From contig CAYMFM010000015.1 in the NCBI GenBank assembly GCA_964389685.1, forward strand, positions 3,663 through 67,662: 64,000 nucleotides of DNA. Direction: 5' to 3'. Positions 28,043-37,819 of this stretch are shown here, piece after piece. The notes beneath the pieces are model-generated. The model did not search any database and was not told the origin of the DNA. It saw only the letters and a list, made by a program, of their open reading frames with translations. A program made the position numbers and the translations under genes. Source of the stretch: G020353115 sp964389685. Its GTDB lineage: Bacteria > Bacteroidota > Bacteroidia > Bacteroidales > VadinHA17. How positions within the stretch are numbered: position 1 is the first letter of the stretch; every line of letters begins with the position of its first letter.

Positions 28043-31006
28043 TTAATATTCAAGTCTCAAACCAAATAAGAAGGTTCTTGGACGAGGATAGATGTTGTTG
28101 TCAACACCACTGCTAACCTCGGGATCCAGACCCTGGTATTTAGTAATCACAAAGACATTCTGAACCGATGCATAGATCCGCAATCCAAGCGTTCCACTCA
28201 GCAGGTTTTTAAAATTGTACCCCAGTGTCATGTTATCCATGCGGAGGAACGAGCCATTCTCCATGTAAAAATCCGTATGGTATCTCGGATTCTGGAATTT
28301 CGAATCCAGCAGGCTGGTTGTCGAATTGCTCAGAGATCCGGCGGAGTTATAGAGCCCGCTATAGGTTCCGTTGCTTGAATACTGGTTGTTGTACACGTAG
28401 TTGCCGATGTTTGCTCTTCCATTAAAACTAAAATCGAAGTTTTTGTACTGGAAAAAGGAGGAGAATCCAAGATAAACATCCGGATCAGCTTTCTTGTAGC
28501 GGTACCTGTCGTCTTCTGAAATGATTCCATCCCCGTTCCGGTCAACATACAGTCCTTCGATCGGATCCCCGCTCTCATCATACACCTGCTGATATACAAA
28601 AAATGAATTTTTAGGGTATCCGACAGTATGTATTTGAATGGTATTCCCAACACCTCCGGAAATACCACCGGCGGGAACACCAATGTATGTAGGATCTTCA
28701 TACAGCGTAAGCTTGGTGATCTCATTCTTGTTATAGGTTGCATTGAACCCGACTTCCCAGTACATATCGGTTCTGGAAATAGCTTTTGCATTGATCGTGA
28801 ATTCAACACCGGTGTTGTACAGGTCACCCACGTTGGTCAGGATCTGGTTGGTAAGATTCGTACCGGCTGGAACAGGAATGAAATTAATCAGGTCGTCTGT
28901 CACCCGGTAGTAGTAATCCAACGCTCCGGTAAACCTGTTTTTCAGTAATCCAAAATCGAGTCCGATATTGTAGGTTGTGGTCTCTTCCCATTTCAGGTTG
29001 GCATCATACCCTTCGGGCCGCAATGTGGTATAGAATGTAGATCCGAACTGATACTGTGCATTATCCTCGCTGGCAGTGTATCTTGGCAGGTAAGGATAAT
29101 CGTTGTTGGATATGTTCTGCTGACCAGTGATACCCCATCCAACACGCAATTTAAGGACAGAGAACAGGTCGGGATTGATGAACGACTCGTCACCAATGTC
29201 CCATGCCACTGCGACGGATGGAAAAAGTCCCCAGCGGTTATCCGGAGAAAACCGGGATGAACCATCTTCACGCAAAGTAAAGGTTACCAGGTAACGGTCT
29301 TTGAAAACATAATTCACCCTTCCGAAGAAAGAGACCAGGTAGCTTTCTGTTTTGTAATCAGAATCATCATCGACCACCGTTCCAATCACGTTGGTAGTAT
29401 AGTTGGTTCCTTCCCGGAAGAAATGCTGCCAGGAATAACCGGCGGTAGCATCAATCCGGCTATCAACAGTACCCAGGTCCTTCACATAATTGAAATAAAA
29501 ATCCAGCAATTCGTTCTTTTTTCCCTGCGTATACTCTGTTTTTTGTCCACCTCCATAGATATTATCGTATGCCCATGCTGCATTTTTAGGAACATCAACC
29601 GTTCCTTCACTGCTTGAGATATCGTATCCCAGGTTCAATTTTGCCTTTAGTTCGGGCAGCCAATGAACCTGGTAATCCAGCATAAGGTTTCCAATGCTTC
29701 TCAGAACGGTCGATTGGTCATCCCTCATGTTCAGCATGGCTACAGGGTTTGAGGTCGCAGTAAATATAGGATTCCCAAAAGCATCAACCCAGGTGAAATA
29801 TCCGCCGTAAGGACTGTCTGGATCTTTTACCGGTTGAGTCGGATCAAAGTCAGCAGCAGCACCCACAGCACCCTGGTTTGCAAACTGGTTTTTAATACGC
29901 ATCCCTTTCACATTTACATTAACCTTCAAGTGATCATCCAGGAAACTCGGATTAAGACTTAGAGCACCGGTATACCGGTCCAGTCCGGATGTCTTCAGAA
30001 TCCCTTTCTGATCGGTATATCCAATGGATACACGATAGGGAATGCTCATGGCACTTCCGGTAAAACTCAGGTTGTGGTCTGTTGAAACAGCCGTTTGGTA
30101 GATCTCTTTCTGCCAGTCTGTATTTGCCTCACCCAGCAGATTGGTTGCATTCGGATTGCTGCCAAACTGCTCAAGAATTACTTCACGGAATTGATCGGTA
30201 GAAAGCACGTCGTGATAATCCGTGATAACACCAAAGGAAAAATTTGCATCGTAATTAATTTTAAACGGTAGATCTTTCTTCCCCTTCTTTGTTTCAATGA
30301 TAATCACACCGTTTGAAGCCCTGGACCCATAAATGGCAGTTGCCGAAGCATCCTTCAGAATGGTAAAGGTCTGGATATCGTTCGGGTGAATGGTACTTAA
30401 CGGATTCCTCATACCGGATATGCCATCGTTATCCACAGGTACACCATCAATGACGATAAGCGGGTCATTGCTGGCTGAGAGGGAAGATCCCCCCCTGATC
30501 CGGATGGTTGCTCCGGCTCCGGGTGCACCTCCTGAATTGGTAATCTGCACACCGGCAATCTTGCCTGCAACCAGTTCCTGAGGGGAGAAAATTGCACCCC
30601 GGTTGAAATCATCAGTTGAAATAGCAGTAACGGATCCGGTAGCATCCTGTTTTCGGGCAGTACCATAACCGATCGTAACCACCTCTTCCAAAGCCTGGAT
30701 ATCCAGAACCATGGAAACATTAATGATGGACTGATTGTTCACTGCTATTTCCTGAGCGGTATAACCGATAAAGGAGAAAACCAGGGTTGCATCACGACTG
30801 ACTGTAAGGCTGAAGTTTCCATCCAGGTCAGTAGTTGTCCCCATGGTTGTTCCCTTTACAACGATATTGACTCCGGGTATTCCTATCCCATCCTCAACAT
30901 CAGTTACCTTTCCGGAAACCACGATCTCCTGTCCCATGACATACATGGGAATAAAACAGACCAGGATCAGAAAAAACAGCTTCCGGATCACACGATTTTG
31001 TTTCAT
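28043..31006 (-). CDS. SusC/RagA-family TonB-linked outer membrane receptor
   Basis: A 987-aa TonB-dependent glycan importer. A signal peptide (ending YVMGQ) is followed by a carboxypeptidase-regulatory-like domain (VSGKVTDVEDGIGIPGVNIV ... FSFIGY), the family motif LEEVVTIGYGTARKQDATGSV, the plug (LVAGKIAGVQITNSGGAPG, LIVIDGVPVDN, ILKDASATAIYGSRASNGVI) and a beta-barrel ending in FGLRLEY. With SusD, SusE and the amylases it forms a starch-type utilisation locus. Promoter: TATCTTTG on the minus strand at 31072-31065; a LacI-type palindrome lies further upstream. Confidence 0.95.
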   Translation of the reverse strand: MKQNRVIRKLFFLILVCFIPMYVMGQEIVVSGKVTDVEDGIGIPGVNIVVKGTTMGTTTDLDGNFSLTVSRDATLVFSFIGYTAQEIAVNNQSIINVSMVLDIQALEEVVTIGYGTARKQDATGSVTAISTDDFNRGAIFSPQELVAGKIAGVQITNSGGAPGAGATIRIRGGSSLSASNDPLIVIDGVPVDNDGISGMRNPLSTIHPNDIQTFTILKDASATAIYGSRASNGVIIIETKKGKKDLPFKINYDANFSFGVITDYHDVLSTDQFREVILEQFGSNPNATNLLGEANTDWQKEIYQTAVSTDHNLSFTGSAMSIPYRVSIGYTDQKGILKTSGLDRYTGALSLNPSFLDDHLKVNVNVKGMRIKNQFANQGAVGAAADFDPTQPVKDPDSPYGGYFTWVDAFGNPIFTATSNPVAMLNMRDDQSTVLRSIGNLMLDYQVHWLPELKAKLNLGYDISSSEGTVDVPKNAAWAYDNIYGGGQKTEYTQGKKNELLDFYFNYVKDLGTVDSRIDATAGYSWQHFFREGTNYTTNVIGTVVDDDSDYKTESYLVSFFGRVNYVFKDRYLVTFTLREDGSSRFSPDNRWGLFPSVAVAWDIGDESFINPDLFSVLKLRVGWGITGQQNISNNDYPYLPRYTASEDNAQYQFGSTFYTTLRPEGYDANLKWEETTTYNIGLDFGLLKNRFTGALDYYYRVTDDLINFIPVPAGTNLTNQILTNVGDLYNTGVEFTINAKAISRTDMYWEVGFNATYNKNEITKLTLYEDPTYIGVPAGGISGGVGNTIQIHTVGYPKNSFFVYQQVYDESGDPIEGLYVDRNGDGIISEDDRYRYKKADPDVYLGFSSFFQYKNFDFSFNGRANIGNYVYNNQYSSNGTYSGLYNSAGSLSNSTTSLLDSKFQNPRYHTDFYMENGSFLRMDNMTLGYNFKNLLSGTLGLRIYASVQNVFVITKYQGLDPEVSSGVDNNIYPRPRTFLFGLRLEY

Positions 31007-31064
31007 AGATTAAAATTTTAGGTTAATCTAAATTAGGTTTTGTCTCAAGTGGAAATAACAGATA

Positions 31065-31072
31065 CAAAGATA
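31065..31072 (-). promoter_or_regulatory. -7 element of the susC promoter
   Basis: On the minus strand the sequence is TATCTTTG, an exact match to TAnnTTTG, 59 bp upstream of the susC start codon. Expected transcription start is near 31058. The -33 element is not obvious. Confidence 0.5.
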
Positions 31073-31125
31073 GTAAAAAACAAAACATAAGCTATTTATT
31101 TTCAATAAATTACTGCAATCGTTTC

Positions 31126-31140
31126 CGCAAACGTTTGAAA
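31126..31140. promoter_or_regulatory. Candidate LacI-family operator (copy 2)
   Basis: CGCAAACGTTTGAAA, identical to the 15 bases at 7458-7472, with perfect palindrome CAAACGTTTG at 31128-31137. It lies about 75 bp upstream of the expected susC transcription start and about 200 bp upstream of the LacI-type gene. A half-site-like CAATCGTTT precedes it at 31116-31124. Confidence 0.65.
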
Positions 31141-31333
31141 TCGGATTTTTATCCTTTGCTGCTCTTTGTGACTACATAGTCCGGGATCATTTTACTCATT
31201 CATTATTAGGTGAATCCAATCCTGTTTGGAGCGAAATGGAAGAAACACTCACATTCCGTATTTTTTTATTATCTTTAACTGAATTGCACTGCAATAAGAT
31301 AGCATCTGATCCATTCAATCCTGGGTTTTTACC

Positions 31334-32347
31334 ATGCACAAAGGACAGGTTACTATAAAGGATATTGCCAAAGCCCTCGGAATATCTCCTTCGACGGTTT
31401 CCAGAGCACTAAAGGATCATCCGGATATCAGTCCTGCTACCAAAAAGGCAGTGAATGAGCTGGCAGAGAAATGGCATTACCAGCCGGATCCTATAGCCCT
31501 GAGCCTGAAGAGCAGAAAAAGCAAGATCATCGGGGTTATCATCCCGGAAGTAGTCCACTATTTTTTCTCCACAGTTATCAGCGGAATTGGAGATGTAGCC
31601 TATAATTCCAACTATCAGGTGATGATCTGTGAGTCGAATGAGACGTATGAACGGGAAGTAAAAAATGTACATGCCCTGTTATCAAGCAGGGTGGAGGGAA
31701 TTTTAGTATCTGTTTCAAAAGAGACCAGAAATTTCGATCATTTCAGGGAAATCCAGCAACATGATGTCCCCATTGTTTTCTTCGACAGAATATGTGAAGA
31801 GATCATCAGTGATAGGGTGGTCGTTGATGATGAACAGGGTGCATTCCTTGCCACCGAACATCTGATAAATGTCGGATGCAGGCGCATTATCCATCTGGCT
31901 GCATCCGACCATTTGCTGATCGGGAAGGATAGAAAAGCAGGTTATCTGCGGGCGATGAAAACCTATAACCTGAATCCCGATCCGGATTGGATCATCAAAT
32001 GCGATACGATGGAGGAGGCAAGGAAAGTGATACCGGGATTGCTTGGGGGACTGTCCAAGCCGGATGGTTTTTTTGCGGTTAATGATCTTACTGCAGCCGA
32101 AGCCATGAAGATTGTTAAGGAATCGGGCTGCAGAGTACCCCAGGATATTGCCATCGTCGGATTTACCAATGGACAGATCGCTAACCTGACTGATCCTCCC
32201 CTGAGTGCAGTGGAACAGCATGGATATGAGATGGGGAAGGAAGCGGTTCGGCTGATGATTGACCGTTTAGAGAAAACAGATAACTATCCCCCCATTACAC
32301 GAGTTATTAATACCCGGTTGATCATTAAGAACTCCTCCCTTCACTGA
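31334..32347 (+). CDS. LacI/GalR-family transcriptional regulator
   Basis: A 337-aa regulator. The N-terminal helix-turn-helix VTIKDIAKALGISPSTVSRA and hinge (HYQPDPIALSLKSRKSKIIG) are followed by a periplasmic-binding-protein-like ligand domain (IGVIIPEVVHYFFSTVISGI, IVFFDRICEEI, DGFFAVNDLTAAEAM, ISPITRVI-type ending). It is divergent from susC and probably controls the SusCDE operon and, through the identical palindrome, the transporter-GH65 operon; the likely effector is a maltodextrin or sugar phosphate. Whether it represses or activates is not shown by the sequence. Confidence 0.93.
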   Translation: MHKGQVTIKDIAKALGISPSTVSRALKDHPDISPATKKAVNELAEKWHYQPDPIALSLKSRKSKIIGVIIPEVVHYFFSTVISGIGDVAYNSNYQVMICESNETYEREVKNVHALLSSRVEGILVSVSKETRNFDHFREIQQHDVPIVFFDRICEEIISDRVVVDDEQGAFLATEHLINVGCRRIIHLAASDHLLIGKDRKAGYLRAMKTYNLNPDPDWIIKCDTMEEARKVIPGLLGGLSKPDGFFAVNDLTAAEAMKIVKESGCRVPQDIAIVGFTNGQIANLTDPPLSAVEQHGYEMGKEAVRLMIDRLEKTDNYPPITRVINTRLIIKNSSLH

Positions 32348-32392
32348 CCATCATTCGAATCATAATTTAGAACCTGTTTTTTACCATTTCGG

Positions 32393-32423
32393 TTGGGAGG
32401 ATGATCCATCCTTACTACTTTTG
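32393..32423 (+). promoter_or_regulatory. Bacteroidota-type promoter of the cupin gene
   Basis: TTG at 32393-32395 and TACTTTTG at 32416-32423 are separated by 20 bp, a full -33/-7 arrangement. The cupin ATG follows 31 bp downstream. Confidence 0.6.
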
Positions 32424-32454
32424 AAGCAATTGAAAAGGACAAAACAATCGAGAA

Positions 32455-32802
32455 ATGAAAATCATTCCGTTAGAAAAGGTTGAACGAAAAAAAGTTGAGA
32501 TGGAAGGAGCGCATAACGCGTTTAAACAGGTTCCTCTTTCGGGAAAGGATGGAGCCCCGGTTTACTCCTACCGGGTATTTACCGTTGAACCGGGAGGATA
32601 TACACCCTACCATCAACACAACTACGAACACATGAACTATATCATCGAGGGTGAAGGTACATTAGTAAACGAAGCGGGTGTAGAACAACCCCTGAAAGCC
32701 GGCGATTTCGCCCTGGTTCTCCCCGATGAAAAGCACCAGTACCGAAACAAGGGCAATAAACCGTTTAAGATAATTTGCGGTGTGCCGAAGGAGTTTGAAT
32801 AG
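32455..32802 (+). CDS. Cupin-domain protein
   Basis: A 115-aa single-domain cupin. Motif 1 is seen as PYHQHNYEHMNYIIEGEGTL (His, His, Glu metal ligands) and motif 2 as GDFALVLPDEKHQYRNKG (His ligand). Small cupins of this kind bind a metal and act as isomerases, dioxygenases or sensor domains; the substrate cannot be inferred. It is a single gene with its own promoter, downstream of the LacI-type regulator. Confidence 0.88.
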   Translation: MKIIPLEKVERKKVEMEGAHNAFKQVPLSGKDGAPVYSYRVFTVEPGGYTPYHQHNYEHMNYIIEGEGTLVNEAGVEQPLKAGDFALVLPDEKHQYRNKGNKPFKIICGVPKEFE

Positions 32803-32881
32803 TTCGTGTTGCCTAACCTGGAAAATATCTAATCTTGCTGCATCAAAAGGTATTACGCTCGCAGGATTCAACGAAATTATT

Positions 32882-34516
32882 ATGATAGCAATTTTACACG
32901 GGTACTTACTTGAAGGCTCAGGCAGCAATTTATGGACACGGTCTATTATTCAATCTTTATGCAAAAATGGAGTTACTGTCTATCTGATGTGTCAGGAAAA
33001 TCATCCGGAGTTATATGATTTCATTTGTGAAGGAATTATTTATCATTCAAATGGCAGAAAAGAAAGGATATTGAAACGCGATCCTGTCTATCCTGGCAAG
33101 TGCATTATGCATAAGCCGAAACTAGGGAATACTCTGCCTGTCTATGTTCGTGACAAATACGAGGAATTTTCTGATCCACAACCAATGATAAATCTCGATG
33201 ATACATCAATTGAAAAATATCTGGAGACAAACATTAAAGTACTCACCCAAATAATAAATGAGAATCAGATAAAAGTCATTCTTGCGAACCATGCTGTCTT
33301 AATGTCTGTTGTTGCACAGCGGGTAGCAAAAAGATGGAGAATACCCTATGCTATAATGCCCCACGGCAGCGCTATTGAATACGCGGTGAAAAAAGATAAG
33401 AGGTTTTTCAAATACGCTGAGCATGCATTTGATGAGGCAAAACAAATTTTCGTTATAGGAAAAGAAATAAGAAACAGGTTAAAGGAATTATTTACGGATA
33501 TACCCGGGATTGATTCTAAAATGACAGAATTGAATTTAGGGGTCAATACTTCTCTTTTTCATCCTGTAAAAGTAAAACACAGGAATGATAAAATTAACGG
33601 GTTATTCAATTTATTAAAAGATGTTGAACGCGGAAAAACAAAACTCCAATCGCAAAATATTCTCCGTGAGTTAAAAGCAGATATTTCAAAGCTGAAATTG
33701 TTGAATGTTTTAAAGGCTTCGGCTTCCTATAATGCAAAAATGACTGATGAAGATCTTGAGGAAAAATTGCAGATGATAGACTGGGATAATGAAAAGATTC
33801 TTCTATTTGTTGGACGACTGATAGCAAGCAAAGGACTACATTCAATTGTAACTGCCTTGCCTGAAATACTTACCAATGAACCAAATACACGGCTGCTTGT
33901 AGTTGGACACGGGCCACAGCGAGAACTTCTTGAGGCTTGGATTTGGGCATTACAAAATGGGTATACCGATTTAGCTTTGAACATTGTCAGGTGGGGAAGA
34001 GAGTTAGAAAGCAACGGAAATAAATCACTGGAGGAGACTCAATGTTATTTTAATCATCTTAGAACAACTAATGAACTGAATGACTATTTTATAAAGGCAC
34101 AAAAACATCTGAATCAAAGCATTGTCATCTTTACGGGATATCTTACTCATCGGGAATTGTGTTGCCTTTTTCCAGTATGTGATGCTGCGATTTTTCCTTC
34201 TGTCGTACCTGAAGCCGGACCCCTTGTATTCTTAGAAGCGATGGCGTCGGGTTGTTTTCCTATGGGCACCTATTTTGCAGGAATGGCGGCAAGCATAGAT
34301 TCCGTATCTCAAGCCATTCCCCCCAATATAGCAGACTTAATGAAACTCAGCCCACGGGCAGATCAGACAGTATTGGATATCATTACTAAAGTAAAAAAGG
34401 CCCTTTATATTGACGGAAAGTACAAGGAAATCTTACGTAATATTACCGTTCAAAAATATGATTGGGAGAATATTAGTAAAAAATTAGCCTCAGATTTGTA
34501 TCAATTGCAGGATTAA
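32882..34516 (+). CDS. GT4-type glycosyltransferase
   Basis: A GT-B fold glycosyltransferase of 544 aa. The frame is open from 32780, but the upstream part overlaps the cupin gene; ATG at 32882 gives MIAILHGYLLEGSGSNLWTR, the usual GT4 donor-independent N-domain start with a glycine-rich loop. The C-domain has ILLFVGRLIASKGLHSIVTA, LLVVGHGPQ and the EX7E-type motif VPEAGPLVFLEAMASGCFPM. A long insertion is present in the middle (about 225-290). No sugar-nucleotide genes adjoin it. It appears more AT-rich than neighbouring genes, so acquisition is possible. Confidence 0.85.
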   Translation: MIAILHGYLLEGSGSNLWTRSIIQSLCKNGVTVYLMCQENHPELYDFICEGIIYHSNGRKERILKRDPVYPGKCIMHKPKLGNTLPVYVRDKYEEFSDPQPMINLDDTSIEKYLETNIKVLTQIINENQIKVILANHAVLMSVVAQRVAKRWRIPYAIMPHGSAIEYAVKKDKRFFKYAEHAFDEAKQIFVIGKEIRNRLKELFTDIPGIDSKMTELNLGVNTSLFHPVKVKHRNDKINGLFNLLKDVERGKTKLQSQNILRELKADISKLKLLNVLKASASYNAKMTDEDLEEKLQMIDWDNEKILLFVGRLIASKGLHSIVTALPEILTNEPNTRLLVVGHGPQRELLEAWIWALQNGYTDLALNIVRWGRELESNGNKSLEETQCYFNHLRTTNELNDYFIKAQKHLNQSIVIFTGYLTHRELCCLFPVCDAAIFPSVVPEAGPLVFLEAMASGCFPMGTYFAGMAASIDSVSQAIPPNIADLMKLSPRADQTVLDIITKVKKALYIDGKYKEILRNITVQKYDWENISKKLASDLYQLQD

Positions 34517-34783
34517 CTTTCGTCTCTAATATAATGATCTGCTGAAAACAGATGATTTCACCTTGGTGCATCCGGATGAGAAACAGCTCCAAAGGCTATG
34601 GATCGAAACAGTTAAAAGAGACAAAATAGGTCAATCCTGTTAAAAGAACTGCGGAGTTCCCATAGAATTTGAATGAATTGTTAATTATTTGTTAATTGGT
34701 CGTTAACTGCCGGGATTTTTTTTCATCCCTATTTGTTTATATTTACAGGGTTGAAGTTTCTTATCTCATGTAAATTATTGATT

Positions 34784-35014
34784 TTGAGGCGAAGAAAGAC
34801 CAAAGAAGATCATTTGAAACGGACCAACAGGTATACCATCATGTTCAATGACAGGGAGTTGAATGCATTGAACTCGTTTTTTGACCGTTACAAGATAGAT
34901 AACCGTTCCAAATACATGAGAGAAACCATCATCACAGCTATTCTCAAAAAATTCGATGAAGATTACCCAACCTTCTGGGAAGAGGAACAACAAACACTTT
35001 TCAGCAAAAACTGA
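34784..35014 (+). CDS. Small ribbon-helix-helix-like conserved protein
   Basis: A 76-aa basic protein: LRRRKTKEDHLKRTNRYTIM, then FNDRELNALNSFFDRYKIDN and SKYMRETIITAILKKFDED. The pattern of a short strand (RYTIMF), helix and helix resembles ribbon-helix-helix/MobC-like DNA-binding proteins common in Bacteroidota. An open frame reaches 34733, but that part lies in AT-rich promoter-like DNA, so TTG at 34784 (or 34778) is preferred. No partner gene is obvious; followed by a strong terminator. Confidence 0.6.
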   Translation: MRRRKTKEDHLKRTNRYTIMFNDRELNALNSFFDRYKIDNRSKYMRETIITAILKKFDEDYPTFWEEEQQTLFSKN

Positions 35015-35059
35015 ATCCAACCGGAACCAATTCAGGGATAGAGAGAGGAGAAAAAAATA

Positions 35060-35087
35060 AAGGGGCTGTTACAGGATACAGCCCCTT
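35060..35087. terminator. Bidirectional Rho-independent terminator
   Basis: A perfect 10-bp stem, AAGGGGCTGT (35060-35069) with ACAGCCCCTT (35078-35087), and an 8-nt loop, between convergent genes. T-rich DNA follows on the plus strand and A-rich DNA precedes it, so it can serve both strands. Confidence 0.8.
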
Positions 35088-35114
35088 GTTTACACGTGTT
35101 ATTTACCCGACACC

Positions 35115-37523
35115 TCAACCAAACTTCACCGGGATAACCATACGCACCCTGACTGCTTTTCCTCCCTGTTTTCCTGGTTTCCACATGTTTGAGGTCAGCT
35201 TGATCACCCGGATGGCTTCTTTGTCAAGTTCCGGATGAATTCCCCTGAGGATCTTTACCTCTTTAACTGAACCATCAGCATCCACAACAAATTCAACAAA
35301 TACATTCCCGGAAACACCTTCAATTTTAAGCCTCTCCGGATAGTTCAGGTGTTTCTCAATGAATCTTTTCAGTCCTTCTGTTTTACCGGGGAATTCAGGC
35401 ATTGTTTCTGCGGATGCAAAGATACGGTCTTTTCTCTCCACTCCGGTATCCTCATCCAGGGAGATCATATCTTCCGTTTCTAAAGAAAGCTCTGACACGT
35501 TGGCCCATTTAACACCACCGGATTTTTGTGCTGTCCGTGGAGCCGCCGCAATTCCCTGGACGGGATAAGCACCCCCCACAGCGTAATTACTTACTCCTTC
35601 AGGCAAGGGCAAAGGTTGTTTGACCGTGGTCACATTCCCGCCCTCATTCCGGATTTCTGAATCGATGGCTATGAAGGAGGTATAATTGGTTAACAGGTTA
35701 TATTTCAGACCAAGGTCAGTGATTTTCCGGACATGCTCTTCTGTGGATCTTCCCAATGAAGTGTAATCGTCCAGGAGTCGAATTGTTTCCCTGGCCCAGA
35801 GGTATTTTAAGCCGATATTTGATTTTACCGGGGCTGTTGAACCAACATCGAGACTTACCTTGTACTCTCCTTCACCACTATCACCGGTCAGGTTGATTTT
35901 ACCTTTGGGTTTGCCTTTCCATTTACCATACACGATCACCGGTTTTTCAGCGAGAACATCGGGGACGGTTAATGGTTCAACATCAAACACTTCAAAATCC
36001 TCAAACCGAAGCTTTATGTTTGTAAGTACGGGAGTTTGGATGTATGTTCTGAATTTTTCAGCTTTTCCAGCAGCTTCGTTTTCTTTAGTGATGATGAATG
36101 CCTCTCCCGTACCAACATGAGCCATACCTTCAAGCAGGTAACGGTTAACTGAACTCCCAATACCAAAGGTGAAGAAATTAGCCCTGCCAAGGTTTTCTCG
36201 GATCAGGTCGAATGCCTCTTTTTCGACGGATACATAACCGTCAGTTGCAATGACAAAGCTCCTTGAATAATCTTCAGTTCCTGTTAAGGAGAGTGCCCGT
36301 TTTAATGCAGGAAGCAGTTCCGTACCACCACCACCCCGCTGGTTATCGATAAACTGGATTGCCCTGGATACATTCTCCCTGGTTGCCGGAAGTGATTGTT
36401 CAGCGAACAATTCTGAACCACCGGCAAAAAGCAGGATATTAAACCGATCGGTAGGCCTGAGGTTCGCTAGCAGATCTCGCATAAGGGTTTTCGAAATATT
36501 CAGCGGGAATCCATACATTGAACCCGAAACATCGACAATAAAAACATATTCTCTCGGAGGAATCAACTCCTTCTTAACGATTTTCGGGGGTTGGATCATT
36601 GCCAGGAAAAAATTCTCTTCGACTCCTTCATACAGCAGTAATCCCGATTCGATTTTGTTACCGGTAAGACGATATTGTACAATACAGTCTTTATTTCCCC
36701 CGGACTTTTCTTCGGGAGAGAGGGTCAGTATCGCAGTAGACCGGGTTTCAAAATTGATGGTCATATCATGTGAAGGGGACCGGACATCCTGAATGGGCAG
36801 ACCGGCAGTAATCCCAATAGAAATATCAAAAGTGTAGAAAGGATCTTCTCCCTCACGGGTATAGGGGTTGGCGATCCATCCCTCTTCAGGGGCAGCATTT
36901 TCAGCCAGGGTATTCGAGTACCTGGGGCCAACCACAGTGGGATAGATAAATTCGTACAGGCCACTTTCGGGGATGAGCAATTCCGTATATTTCATTTCAA
37001 CTTTTATCACATCACCCGGAAGGATATTGGCAACATTCATCTGGAATACATTGGGCCTCATCTGCTCCAGGAGAGATGCAGATTTTCCTTCTTCCCTTGC
37101 CTGTTCATAGCTTTCCCGTGCTTTTTGTTTTTCCTGGATAATGGCAACGATCTCACGTTCCCCGATTGTCATGGTCATACTGTATACCGCAGCGCGGGTG
37201 GAAGCGGGAAAGACATAAATGGCTTCCAGTACATTTTGCCCCTCATTTTTATAGGTTTGCGTAATGGTCACGTCGGCAATAACCCCTGCGATGTTCACAT
37301 TGGCACGGGTCTCCTTGAGCGGTAATCTGTCGGTTGAAGGATCATCACTCTGTACAAAGAAATAAGGAGATAAGGTTTGGTCCTGGTTCTCTTCATTCCA
37401 GGTTGGCCATCGGTCAGGAGGAGGAACAACCTGTGCGTTTGCAAAAAAGATCATCAGCAGGGCTGGCAAAGAAATCGCCAACCTCCATATGATCAACGGT
37501 CTAAATTTATGTCTGTTTTTCAT
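35115..37523 (-). CDS. VIT-vWA protein with TonB C-terminal domain
   Basis: An 802-aa exported protein: signal peptide (ending FFANAQ); VIT domain (about 65-190; ANVNIAGVIADVTITQTYKN, RESYEQAREEGKSASLLEQ); von Willebrand A domain with an intact MIDAS motif FIVDVSGSMYG (about 325-500); an Ig-like region; and a C-terminal TonB/energy-transducer domain (HLNYPERLKIEGVSGNVFVE ... VRVRMVIPVKFG, about 715-802). The TonB-like domain without an N-terminal membrane anchor suggests a periplasmic interaction module. Its TonB domain resembles that of the anti-sigma protein at 38418, which lies divergently nearby. Confidence 0.9.
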   Translation of the reverse strand: MKNRHKFRPLIIWRLAISLPALLMIFFANAQVVPPPDRWPTWNEENQDQTLSPYFFVQSDDPSTDRLPLKETRANVNIAGVIADVTITQTYKNEGQNVLEAIYVFPASTRAAVYSMTMTIGEREIVAIIQEKQKARESYEQAREEGKSASLLEQMRPNVFQMNVANILPGDVIKVEMKYTELLIPESGLYEFIYPTVVGPRYSNTLAENAAPEEGWIANPYTREGEDPFYTFDISIGITAGLPIQDVRSPSHDMTINFETRSTAILTLSPEEKSGGNKDCIVQYRLTGNKIESGLLLYEGVEENFFLAMIQPPKIVKKELIPPREYVFIVDVSGSMYGFPLNISKTLMRDLLANLRPTDRFNILLFAGGSELFAEQSLPATRENVSRAIQFIDNQRGGGGTELLPALKRALSLTGTEDYSRSFVIATDGYVSVEKEAFDLIRENLGRANFFTFGIGSSVNRYLLEGMAHVGTGEAFIITKENEAAGKAEKFRTYIQTPVLTNIKLRFEDFEVFDVEPLTVPDVLAEKPVIVYGKWKGKPKGKINLTGDSGEGEYKVSLDVGSTAPVKSNIGLKYLWARETIRLLDDYTSLGRSTEEHVRKITDLGLKYNLLTNYTSFIAIDSEIRNEGGNVTTVKQPLPLPEGVSNYAVGGAYPVQGIAAAPRTAQKSGGVKWANVSELSLETEDMISLDEDTGVERKDRIFASAETMPEFPGKTEGLKRFIEKHLNYPERLKIEGVSGNVFVEFVVDADGSVKEVKILRGIHPELDKEAIRVIKLTSNMWKPGKQGGKAVRVRMVIPVKFG

Positions 37524-37784
37524 GATACATTTTTTTAATTGGATTATACAATAACTGTACCGTCTACACCTAAAATTCTCGCTTCTTCAGGGTAGGTGAT
37601 TTCCATAATGAGAAAGCTTTGATTTCATTGATGGGATGCAGTCGCAACGTAAATTCCATAATGAAATGACATTATTTTTCCAGGAATGGGCTTAACTGAA
37701 AGAGTTTGAGACCAATACTTGTTTTCTTTTCATTTGATTTTCCGGCCTGTTTTTTGCTGTTTTACAAGTGGTGACCCTTTTTAT

Positions 37785-37792
37785 TACTTTTG
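37785..37792 (+). promoter_or_regulatory. -7 element of the ECF sigma factor gene
   Basis: TACTTTTG, an exact TAnnTTTG match, 27 bp upstream of the TTG start codon of the sigma gene. A TTTTAC 19 bp upstream could serve as a weak -33 element. Confidence 0.45.
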
Positions 37793-37819
37793 GTATAAAC
37801 TAAAAATCAAAACATTGTT

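Larger units (their letters stand above)
31007..31333. promoter_or_regulatory. Divergent regulatory region between susC and the LacI-type gene
   Basis: This region of 327 bases holds the susC promoter (-7 element on the minus strand, 31065-31072), the palindromic operator candidate at 31126-31140, and a plus-strand TATCTTTA at 31270-31277 (one base off the -7 consensus) ahead of the regulator gene. No small gene or RNA was recognised. Confidence 0.6.

Noticed and set aside
37524..37819. Small RNA or ORF in the gap between the VIT-vWA and sigma genes
   Set aside because: Apart from the promoter element at 37785 no structure or reading frame stands out.
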